NCBI RefSeq assembly: GCF_014649695.1 | Contig: NZ_BMTN01000003.1 | Span: forward strand, 558,001-622,000 | Direction: 5' to 3' | Length of the DNA stretch: 64,000 nt | Origin: Streptomyces kurssanovii | GTDB taxonomy: Bacteria; Actinomycetota; Actinomycetes; Streptomycetales; Streptomycetaceae | Shown here: positions 52,746-59,715 of the stretch, piece by piece | Layout: every line of letters begins with the position of its first letter | Position numbering within the stretch: the first letter of the stretch is position 1 | The notes under the pieces: model-generated | What the model saw: only the letters and a program-made list of their open reading frames with translations | Database searches by the model: none | What the model was told of the DNA's origin: nothing | Program-made: the position numbers and the translations under genes

Positions 52746-52824
52746 AGGAATTCTTTCTCCACGTGTAGAGGGTGCTGAATTTTCACGGCGCCACCGGAGA
52801 GTGGCGACAAACGCGACGTGAGAC

Positions 52825-53073
52825 TCAGGCCTGGTGCTTTGCGATGTAGTCCGCGGCGTCGCCGACGGTCTTCAGGTTCTTGACGTCCTCGTCGGGGATC
52901 TTGACGTCGAAGCGCTCTTCGGCGGCGACGACGACCTCGACCATGGACAGCGAGTCGACGTCGAGGTCGTCGGTGAAGGACTTGTCCAGCTGGACGTCCT
53001 CGGTCGGGATACCGGCGATCTCGTTGACGATCTCGGCGAGACCCTTGACGATCTCTTCCTGCGTGGCGGCCAT
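52825..53073 (-). CDS. acpP: Acyl carrier protein of fatty-acid synthase
   Basis: This 82-residue ACP has the phosphopantetheine Ser41 in 'DDLDVDSLSMVEVV', acidic helices II and III, and a typical length. It carries acyl chains between FabD, FabH and FabF encoded on either side. The ATG has AAGGAGC upstream. Gaps of 65 and 79 bp to its neighbours are usual for this operon in Streptomyces. Confidence 0.97.
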   Translation of the reverse strand: MAATQEEIVKGLAEIVNEIAGIPTEDVQLDKSFTDDLDVDSLSMVEVVVAAEERFDVKIPDEDVKNLKTVGDAADYIAKHQA

Positions 53074-53138
53074 GGTGGCGCTCCTTCGGTGTGTATCAGA
53101 GGGTGTGGCAGCAGCCGTCCGGAAGATCCGTACGGTGC

Positions 53139-54170
53139 CTAGGGGAGGGTAACGACCGTCGCGGCGTAGACGAGACCCGCCCCGAAGCCGATGACGAGCG
53201 CTGTGTCGCCGCTCTTCGCCTGTCCGGTCGCCAGGAGCCGCTCCATTGCGAGCGGGATCGAGGCGGCCGAGGTGTTGCCGGTGGTTTCCACGTCGCGGGC
53301 GACCGTGACGTGCTCCGGCAGCTTCAGGGTCTTCACCATCGAGTCGATGATCCGCATATTGGCCTGGTGCGGGATGAAGACGTCCAGGTCGGCCGCGCTG
53401 ATGCCGGCGGCGTCGAGCGCCTGCTGCGCGACCTTCGCCATCTCGAAGACGGCCCAGCGGAACACCGCCTGGCCCTCCTGCGTGATGGCGGGGAACTTGA
53501 CCTCGCCGCGCTCGTTGAGCGGCAGGCGGGACACGTCGCCGAGATGGAAGTCGTTCCACGGCACGGTCTGCTTGATCGTCTCGGACTTGTCGCCCTCGGA
53601 GCCCCAGACCGTGGGGCCGATGTGCGGCTCGTCGGACGGGCCGACCACGACCGCGCCCGCGCCGTCGCCGAACAGGAAGGCCGTCGCGCGGTCCTCCAGG
53701 TCGGTCAGGTCGCTGAGCCGCTCGACGCCGATGACGAGCACATACTCCGCGGAGCCCTCGACGATCATGCCCTTGGCGAGGGTGAGGCCGTAGCCGAAGC
53801 CCGCGCAGCCGGCGGAGATGTCGAACGCGGCGGGCTTGCCCGCGCCCACCTTGTCGGCGATCTCGGTGGCCACGGCCGGGGTCTGCTTGAAGTGCGAGAC
53901 GGTGGAGACGACGACGGCGCCGATCTGGTCGGCGGTGATCCCGGCGTCCGCGATCGCCTTGCCCGACGCCTCGACCGACATCGCGGTCACGGTCTCCTCG
54001 GGGGAGGCCCAGTGGCGGGTGGTGATACCGGAGCGGGAGCGGATCCACTCGTCGGAGGAGTCGATCTTCTCGAGGATCACCTCGTTGGGCACGACCCGGG
54101 TCGGACGGTAGCCGCCGACACCCAGGATGCGTGCGTACGGGGCGCCCTTGCTGGGCTTGATCTTCGACAT
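53139..54170 (-). CDS. fabH: 3-oxoacyl-ACP synthase III
   Basis: This 343-residue KAS III has the catalytic Cys in 'DISAGCAGFGYG' (about 122), His in 'FIPHQANMRI' and Asn in 'VETTGNTSAAS', the C-H-N triad. It primes fatty-acid synthesis by condensing acyl-CoA with malonyl-ACP; streptomycete FabH prefers branched starters from Val, Leu and Ile. It begins 16 bp after fabD with a AAGGAG site. Confidence 0.96.
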   Translation of the reverse strand: MSKIKPSKGAPYARILGVGGYRPTRVVPNEVILEKIDSSDEWIRSRSGITTRHWASPEETVTAMSVEASGKAIADAGITADQIGAVVVSTVSHFKQTPAVATEIADKVGAGKPAAFDISAGCAGFGYGLTLAKGMIVEGSAEYVLVIGVERLSDLTDLEDRATAFLFGDGAGAVVVGPSDEPHIGPTVWGSEGDKSETIKQTVPWNDFHLGDVSRLPLNERGEVKFPAITQEGQAVFRWAVFEMAKVAQQALDAAGISAADLDVFIPHQANMRIIDSMVKTLKLPEHVTVARDVETTGNTSAASIPLAMERLLATGQAKSGDTALVIGFGAGLVYAATVVTLP

Positions 54171-54186
54171 GCTCTACGGCTCCTTG

Positions 54187-55107
54187 TCAGGCTGAAAGCT
54201 CGGCGACGAGCGCGCGGGCCGCGTCGAGGTCGTCGGGGGTCTTCAGCGCCAACGTCCGCACGCCCGGCAGGGCGCGCTTGGCGAGGCCCGTGAGCGTGCC
54301 GCCGGGGCAGACCTCGACCAGGGCGGTGACGCCCTGCTCCTTGAAGGTCTCCATGCACAGGTCCCACCGGACCGGGTTGGCGACCTGACCCACGAGACGG
54401 GAGATGACGTCGGCGCCGTCGGCGACGATCTGCCCGTCCTTGTTCGAGACATACGGAACCGCCGGGGCGGAGACCGAGAGGGCCTTCGCGGCCTCCTCGA
54501 GCTTCGCGACGGCGGGTGCCATGTGATGAGTGTGGAACGCGCCGGCCACCTGGAGCGGCAGGACACGGCGGACGCCTTCCGGCTTGTCCTCCGCGAGTGC
54601 GGCGAGCTGCTCGGCGGTGCCGGCGGCGACGATCTGTCCGGCGCCGTTCACGTTGGCCGGGGTGAGGCCGAGCTTCTCGAGGTGCGCCACGACCGTGTCG
54701 GCCTCGCCGCCGAGGATGGCCGACATGCCGGTCTTCGTGATCGCGGCGGCCTCTGCCATCGCCAGGCCGCGGGCCCGTACGAGCTTCAGCGCGGAGGTGT
54801 CGTCGACGACACCCGCGAACGCGGCGGCGGTGATCTCTCCGACGCTGTGTCCGGCGACCGCGCCGGGAGCCACCTCACCGAGCGCCGACGCGGACAGCAG
54901 TCCGGCGGCGACGAGGAGGGGCTGCGCAACGGCGGTGTCGCGGATCTCGTCCGCGTCGGCCTTGGTGCCGTAGTGGGCAAGGTCGAGCCCGATGGCGTCC
55001 GACCAGGCCGCGATGCGGTCGGCGGCGCCGGGGAGGTCGAGCCAGGGAGTCAGGAAGCCGGGCGTCTGAGCGCCTTGGCCGGGAGCGACGAGTACGAGCA
55101 CCCTCAC
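54187..55107 (-). CDS. fabD: Malonyl-CoA:ACP transacylase
   Basis: This 306-residue acyltransferase has the active-site Ser in 'VAGHSVGEITAAAFAG' (about 91), 'ARGLAMAEAA' with the carboxyl-binding Arg (about 116), and His in 'VAGAFHTHHMAPA' (about 195). It loads malonyl groups onto AcpP for the enzymes encoded downstream. The GTG start follows AGAGAG. It is the first gene of the operon; the 83-bp gap upstream holds a dyad and presumably the promoter controlled by the adjacent FasR. Confidence 0.95.
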   Translation of the reverse strand: MRVLVLVAPGQGAQTPGFLTPWLDLPGAADRIAAWSDAIGLDLAHYGTKADADEIRDTAVAQPLLVAAGLLSASALGEVAPGAVAGHSVGEITAAAFAGVVDDTSALKLVRARGLAMAEAAAITKTGMSAILGGEADTVVAHLEKLGLTPANVNGAGQIVAAGTAEQLAALAEDKPEGVRRVLPLQVAGAFHTHHMAPAVAKLEEAAKALSVSAPAVPYVSNKDGQIVADGADVISRLVGQVANPVRWDLCMETFKEQGVTALVEVCPGGTLTGLAKRALPGVRTLALKTPDDLDAARALVAELSA

Positions 55108-55169
55108 ACTCTCTCTTGTGGACGGCCTCTCCCGCCCGTGGGGACAGGGACGAAGAACCGTCAGGGGAA

Positions 55170-55186
55170 TTGTCGGTGTTCAACAA
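55170..55186. promoter_or_regulatory. Dyad in the fasR-fabD gap, candidate FasR site
   Basis: On the minus strand, TTGTTG (55186-55181) is followed after 5 nt by CGACAA (55175-55170), an inverted repeat matching at five of six positions. It is the only dyad in the 83-bp gap upstream of fabD. FasR is known to bind and activate the fabD promoter in S. coelicolor; that this is its site is inference. Confidence 0.4.
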
Positions 55187-55190
55187 AAGT

Positions 55191-56375
55191 CTAGGGCTGG
55201 GCATCCCCGTCGGCCAGACGCCCCAGGATCAGCGCGATTCGCAGCGTGAACGCCGAACGCACGTCGGAGGGTGACCAGCCGGTGACGTCCGTCACACGTC
55301 GGAGCCGGTAGCGCACGGTGTTGGGGTGGACGAAGAGCATTCTGGCGGCGCCCTCGAGGCTGCTCGCCTGCTCGAGATAGACACTCAGAGTTTCCAGGAG
55401 GGCCGACCCGGCTTCCTCCAGCGGTCTGTAGATCTCCTCCACCAACTGCTCACGCGCAGAAGGGTCGGAGGCGATGGCGCGTTCCGGCAGGAGATCGTCC
55501 GCGAGAACCGGCCGCGGGGCGTCCTGCCAGGCCGAGCACGCCTTGAGACCGGCGGCGGCGGCCTGTGCGGAGCGGGTCGCCGCCAGCAGGTCGGGCACGA
55601 TCGGGCCGGCGACGACGGGGCCCGCCGCGTAGGGGCCGATGAGGGCCTTGGCGACGTGCAACGGGTTGTCGCTGCCGCCGGCGATGACGACGAGCCGGTC
55701 GCCGAGCACGCCCGTCAGCACCTGGAGCTTGGCGTGCCGGGCGGCGCGGCGGATGGCTTCGACGGTCAGTTCGCTGTCCCCGTCGGGCGCGGTGCCGAGG
55801 ATCACACACACATGCTCGGGCGAGTTCCAGCCGAGCGCCGCGGCGCGGGAGACCGCGCCCTCGTCGGCCTCGCCGGACAGCACCGCGTTGACGACGAGCG
55901 ATTCGAGGCGGGCGTCCCACGCGCCGCGGGCCTCGGCGGCCTGCGCGTAGACCTGGGCGGTGGCGAAGGCGATCTCCCGTGCGTAGACGAGCAGCGCCTC
56001 ACGCAGGACGGACTCGTCGCCGGGTGCGGCGACCTCCTCGATCGCCGCCTCCATGACTTCGATGGTGGTGCGCACCATCTCCACGGTCTGGCGCAGGGTG
56101 ATCGCCCGGGTCAGCTCGCGCGGGGCGGTGCCGAAGACGTCGGTCGAGATGGCCTGCGGGGTCTCCGGGTGCCGGAACCATTCCGTGAAAGCGGCGATAC
56201 CGGCCTGGGCGACCAGCCCGATCCACGACCGGTTCTCCGGTGGCATGGCCCGGTACCAGGGCAGCGACTGGTCCATGCGGGCGATCGCGTTCGCGGCGAG
56301 CCGGCCGGAGGACTGCTCGAGGCGGCGCAGGGTCGCGGAGTGCGGGTGGGAGGAGTTCGCTGCAGGTTCGGGCAC
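55191..56375 (-). CDS. fasR: Fatty-acid biosynthesis activator FasR (PucR-type HTH)
   Basis: This 394-residue regulator has a long N-terminal all-alpha domain (about 1-165), a GGDEF-like middle module (about 185-280) and a C-terminal PucR/CdaR helix-turn-helix 'SSLEGAARMLFVHPNTVRYRLRRVTDVTG' (about 335-363). In Streptomyces this gene sits directly upstream of fabD and its product activates the fab operon in response to lipid precursors. The 83-bp gap and same strand fit that arrangement. ATG start, weak ribosome binding site. Confidence 0.93.
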   Translation of the reverse strand: MPEPAANSSHPHSATLRRLEQSSGRLAANAIARMDQSLPWYRAMPPENRSWIGLVAQAGIAAFTEWFRHPETPQAISTDVFGTAPRELTRAITLRQTVEMVRTTIEVMEAAIEEVAAPGDESVLREALLVYAREIAFATAQVYAQAAEARGAWDARLESLVVNAVLSGEADEGAVSRAAALGWNSPEHVCVILGTAPDGDSELTVEAIRRAARHAKLQVLTGVLGDRLVVIAGGSDNPLHVAKALIGPYAAGPVVAGPIVPDLLAATRSAQAAAAGLKACSAWQDAPRPVLADDLLPERAIASDPSAREQLVEEIYRPLEEAGSALLETLSVYLEQASSLEGAARMLFVHPNTVRYRLRRVTDVTGWSPSDVRSAFTLRIALILGRLADGDAQP

Positions 56376-56456
56376 GGGACAAGAGTGCCTTATCAGGACG
56401 CGGGGGCCTGGGGGCGGGGTTCTTGTTCATCCCGTCGTCGCCCGATGGTTCCCGGC

Positions 56457-56462
56457 TACCGT
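56457..56462 (+). promoter_or_regulatory. -10 box TACCGT of the pirin gene (leaderless)
   Basis: TACCGT lies 6 nt before the GTG at 56469, with no ribosome binding site. Confidence 0.45.
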
Positions 56463-56468
56463 GGTGGC

Positions 56469-57128
56469 GTGATATCCGTTCGGCGCGCCGGTGAGCGCTA
56501 CAGAGGCGGCGACCCCGCGGCCGGCATCGAGTCCCTGCACGCCTTCTCCTTCGGGCGGCACTACGACCCGGGCAACCTCCGCTTCGGCGCGATCCTGGCC
56601 TGCAACGAGGAGCGGCTCGCTCCCGGCGCCGGGTTCGACGAGCATCCGCACAGCCACACGGAGATCGTCACCTGGGTCGTCGAGGGCGAGCTCACCCACC
56701 GCGACACCGCCGGGCACGCCACCGTCGTCCGCCCGGGCGATGTGCAGCGGCTCAGCTCGGCGGGCGGGGTGCGGCATGTGGAGCGCAACGACGGCGATGT
56801 GCCGCTGGTGTTCGTACAGATGTGGCTGACACCGCTACGGCCGGGTGGCGAGCCGTCGTACGAGATCGTGCGCGGTATCGCCGACTCGACGCCGTACGCC
56901 CTGCCCGAGGCGGGCGCGATGCTGCACGCGCGCCGGCTCACGGCGGGCGAGCGGACGGCGGTGCCGGACGCGCCGTACGTGTACGCGCACGTGGTGCGGG
57001 GCCGTGTGCGACTCGCCGCCGACGAGTTGGGGCCGGGGGACGCGGCGCGGATCACGGACGCGGAGGGCCTGGAGCTGGCCGCGGCCGACGCGGCGGAGGT
57101 GCTGCTGTGGGAGATGGCGGCCGGCTGA
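56469..57128 (+). CDS. Pirin-family bicupin protein
   Basis: This 219-residue protein has two cupin barrels. The first contains 'DEHPHSHTEIVTWVVEGELTHRDTAGH' (about 57-83) with the His-x-His...Glu metal ligands of pirins. The second (about 150-215) lacks them. Pirins are iron-binding and some have quercetinase activity or act as transcription cofactors; YhaK-like bacterial members are redox sensors. The GTG at 56469 is preferred because the protein start VISVRRAGERY matches the family and a -10 box lies 6 nt upstream. Confidence 0.85.
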   Translation: MISVRRAGERYRGGDPAAGIESLHAFSFGRHYDPGNLRFGAILACNEERLAPGAGFDEHPHSHTEIVTWVVEGELTHRDTAGHATVVRPGDVQRLSSAGGVRHVERNDGDVPLVFVQMWLTPLRPGGEPSYEIVRGIADSTPYALPEAGAMLHARRLTAGERTAVPDAPYVYAHVVRGRVRLAADELGPGDAARITDAEGLELAAADAAEVLLWEMAAG

Positions 57129-57220
57129 ACAGCAGCGTCCCGACGCTCAGGGGGTCCGGTCGCCGAAGTAGTGCGTGGAGGGTGGAGCCCTGCCCACGGC
57201 TGGTTCAGCGGCACGGGTGG

Positions 57221-57412
57221 TTACCGCAGGCCGTCGATGAACGCCCGCCATGCGCTCGCGCCGACGACCACGACCGGGCCGTCGGGGTTCTTGCTGTCAC
57301 GGACCGGCACGGCGGCGGTCGGGCAACCGTCCGCGACCTCAATGCACTCGCCGCCGGTGTTGCCGCTGTAGCTGGACTTACGCCACTGCACCTTGCTCGG
57401 GACGGTCTCCAT
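57221..57412 (-). CDS. DUF397 protein of a whiJ-like cluster
   Basis: This 63-residue protein is a complete DUF397 domain: 'WRKSSYSGNTGGECIEVADGCPTAAVPVRDSKNPDGPVVVVGASAWRAFIDGL', the usual form. Such proteins are encoded next to whiJ-type HTH/DUF5753 genes in many copies per Streptomyces genome and affect development or secondary metabolism, probably by binding the HTH partner. GGAGGAAC precedes the ATG. The start overlaps the end of the HTH gene by 35 nt, so the two are coupled. Confidence 0.92.
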   Translation of the reverse strand: METVPSKVQWRKSSYSGNTGGECIEVADGCPTAAVPVRDSKNPDGPVVVVGASAWRAFIDGLR

Positions 57413-58219
57413 AGCGTTCCTCCATCACGCGGGCGATCAGTGCTGCCGAGTCCTCTACGGAGAGGGCGGCGGCCTGAAGGTGAGCGTAACGGCGTGCGGC
57501 TTCCCTGATGGTCTCGGGGTTCGCGGTCATGTGGCCGGAGATGAGGTCCTCCGTGTAGACGACGTCGGGGTCGTCCTCGAAGCGCATCGCAGTGAACGAC
57601 CCTGCCAGGCTGGCGTGTTCACCGGCCGCGAAGGGGAGCATCTGGATGCGCATCCAGCGATGGCCTGTGAACTCCAACAAACGCTCCAGTTGCCGCCGCA
57701 TGACCTCACGCCCACCGATCGGCCTGTGCAGCACCGCCTCGTCCAGGATCGCCCAGGCCAGCGGCGGCTGCTCCCGCTCCAGGATGCGCTGGCGCTCCAT
57801 CCGGGCGGCGACCAGACCCTCCAGGTCGTCCGGCATCCCGGTGGCGAGCACAGCCCGCGCGTACTCCTCCGTCTGCAGCAGCCCGTACACCAACTGTGCC
57901 TGATACGTGGAGATGTACGCCGCCTTGGCCTCCATCTCCGCGTACGGCTGGAACCAGTTGGGCAGTTGACTGCGCAGGACCAGGCCCACCAGGCGTGAGA
58001 AGACCCCGTCCGTGCCGAGGGCAGCGTCCACACGCTCCGAGAAGTCGCGGGTGGGGACCTTCTTCGTGGTCTCGATCTGGCCGATCAGTGAGCCCGTGCA
58101 GAAGATGATGTCGCCGAGCTGGGCCTGTTTGAGGCCGTGGCCTCGCGTTGGCGGCGGAGCTCCCAGCCGTAGTAGTCCAGTGGGGAAGCGCTGGGGTCGA
58201 GCGACTGGACGTTCACCAC
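57378..58219 (-). pseudogene. whiJ-like HTH/DUF5753 regulator with a frameshift
   Basis: The family start is readable from a GTG at 58219 (GGAGG 8 nt upstream): 'VVNVQSLDPSASPLDYYGWELRRQREA'. At about 58134-58140 the frame shifts by one base, and the rest continues in another frame as 'GLKQAQLGDIIFCTGSLIGQIETTKKVPTRDF' (helix-turn-helix) and an intact DUF5753 domain to 57378. One missing G would restore a 279-residue protein. It is therefore either a recent mutation or a sequencing error. Partner genes DUF397 and the divergent ATPase are intact. Confidence 0.8.
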
Positions 58220-58291
58220 GGTCGGCACCTCCGGCCTGCAACGCCTCGCGGCGTTCGGTTCGTTACATAGCCGAGCGTAGTCGGGTCGTCG

Positions 58292-58297
58292 CAGGGT
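58292..58297 (+). promoter_or_regulatory. -10-like CAGGGT of the ATPase gene (leaderless)
   Basis: CAGGGT lies 6 nt before the ATG at 58304, with no ribosome binding site. Confidence 0.3.
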
Positions 58298-58303
58298 GGT
58301 GCC

Positions 58304-58726
58304 ATGAATCATGTAACCGACGAGCAGCCCGGCTACCGCGCCGATTTCGTCGTCGGCGCGCACTCGGCCCGGCACCTGCGTCGCATCCTGCGCGCGTACC
58401 TCACGAGCTGGGAACTGCTGGAGGTTGCCGAGGCGGCCGAGCTGGCGCTGACGGAGCTGATCGCGAATGTCGTACGGCATGTGCCCGGGCGGCGTTGTCA
58501 GACGCTGATCCTGCTCCAGGACGGCGGCGTACGGGTGGAGGTCTCGGACGCCTCGCCGGTTCTTCCCCGCTCGGCCCGCGCGGATCTGACGGCCGAGGGC
58601 GGGCGGGGGCTGCTGCTGGTCGAGGCGCTCACGGACCGGTGGGGCACGGAGGAGCGCCCGGCGGGGTCGGGCAAGACGGTGTGGTTCGAGTGTGCGGCGA
58701 AACCCGCGGGCACGGGCGGGCGGTGA
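58304..58726 (+). CDS. Anti-sigma-type ATP-binding protein (HATPase_c, RsbW-like)
   Basis: This 140-residue protein is a bare GHKL ATPase: N-box 'AELALTELIANVVRHV' (about 45-60, with the Asn), G1 'VRVEVSDASP' and G2 'TAEGGRGLLLVEALTDRWG'. Such single-domain kinases act on anti-anti-sigma factors or are found next to whiJ-like HTH genes without a known role. It diverges from the frameshifted HTH gene, forming the usual trio with DUF397. Confidence 0.88.
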   Translation: MNHVTDEQPGYRADFVVGAHSARHLRRILRAYLTSWELLEVAEAAELALTELIANVVRHVPGRRCQTLILLQDGGVRVEVSDASPVLPRSARADLTAEGGRGLLLVEALTDRWGTEERPAGSGKTVWFECAAKPAGTGGR

Positions 58727-58836
58727 GCGGTCCTCGCCGGCTGCCCGCGGGGCTGCTCACCCTGGACTGCGAGACCCCGCACGTGCCGGCCACGCCCCTT
58801 GAAGCGGGCCGGCCTCGGTCCACGCACCGGATGCCG

Positions 58837-59541
58837 TCAGTCCTCGCGCCAGACATCGTCGATGGCGTTCTGGACGTCCTCGGTGCGGGTGACCTTGAAG
58901 ACGGACACCATCAAGTTCTCCCGGGCGTAGTCGGAATGCAGACCGCAGGCGAGGAGGTCGAGGTACTCGACGCCGATGAAGGGCTCGTCCTGGTCGGTAT
59001 CGAGGTACTCGCCCCCGGGGTCGCCGGGACCGACGCCGACGGCCCGCAGGAGCTGCGCGGGGTCGCCGGTGACGTCCTGGTCGTCCCAGCCGTCGGCGGA
59101 GAGGCGCGGCTGCCCGGGGACATGGGCCAGGTACTTGCCGTAGGTCTCGGCCGAGTACATCTCACATACGGCGGTGATGCGGGCCTCGGAGTGAGCTTTG
59201 ACCTGGGCGTCGAACGCGGCGTCGAGGTTGCTGGAGAGGATGCCGTCCTCACCGAAGGCCGGGTCGCTGATCTGGACGATGTCGCCCCAGCATCCGACGG
59301 CGACCTGGTCGAGGTCGCCCACATGCCGGGGGTGGTCCAGGTCCCGGCGGAGCACGGTCCCGAGTTCTTCGGCGACGGTGGCGACGGTGGAGAGATCATC
59401 GACGACGGCGCGGGCGCGGACCGGGTCGTGAGCCGGTGCATGGCGGATCGTGTGCTGGTCGTAGGGGGCGCGGTAGGGCGGGTGGACGCGGGTGATCCGG
59501 AGGGTGGACTGCCGCCAGGCGACACGCGGATTCTTGCTCAT
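58837..59541 (-). CDS. Hypothetical protein, acidic
   Basis: This 234-residue protein is not recognised. It is cytosolic, acidic, and has helical stretches (ARAVVDDLSTVATVAEELGTVLRR, about 43-66; SNLDAAFDAQVKAHSEARITAVCEMYSAETYGKYLAHV). No catalytic motif is evident. The C-terminus repeats acidic dipeptides (DVQNAIDDVWRED). Codon bias supports it as real. It lies between the whiJ-like cluster and the surface-protein gene. There is 75 bp to the divergent ATG upstream of that gene. Confidence 0.65.
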   Translation of the reverse strand: MSKNPRVAWRQSTLRITRVHPPYRAPYDQHTIRHAPAHDPVRARAVVDDLSTVATVAEELGTVLRRDLDHPRHVGDLDQVAVGCWGDIVQISDPAFGEDGILSSNLDAAFDAQVKAHSEARITAVCEMYSAETYGKYLAHVPGQPRLSADGWDDQDVTGDPAQLLRAVGVGPGDPGGEYLDTDQDEPFIGVEYLDLLACGLHSDYARENLMVSVFKVTRTEDVQNAIDDVWRED

Positions 59542-59715
59542 GGGGCGAGCCTAGGTCAGGGGTCGCCGTGAAGCGATCGGCGTGTCGGACGCCAAACCCC
59601 TTGGTATCCCCAGGAGTTGGGTCCCTATGGTGAGCCACGTTGGCGGTGTCATGTCACGGGGGCTCACACCGCACCGTACCCGTCCCACAGCCCCCAGGAG
59701 CAGGGACAGAAGAGC

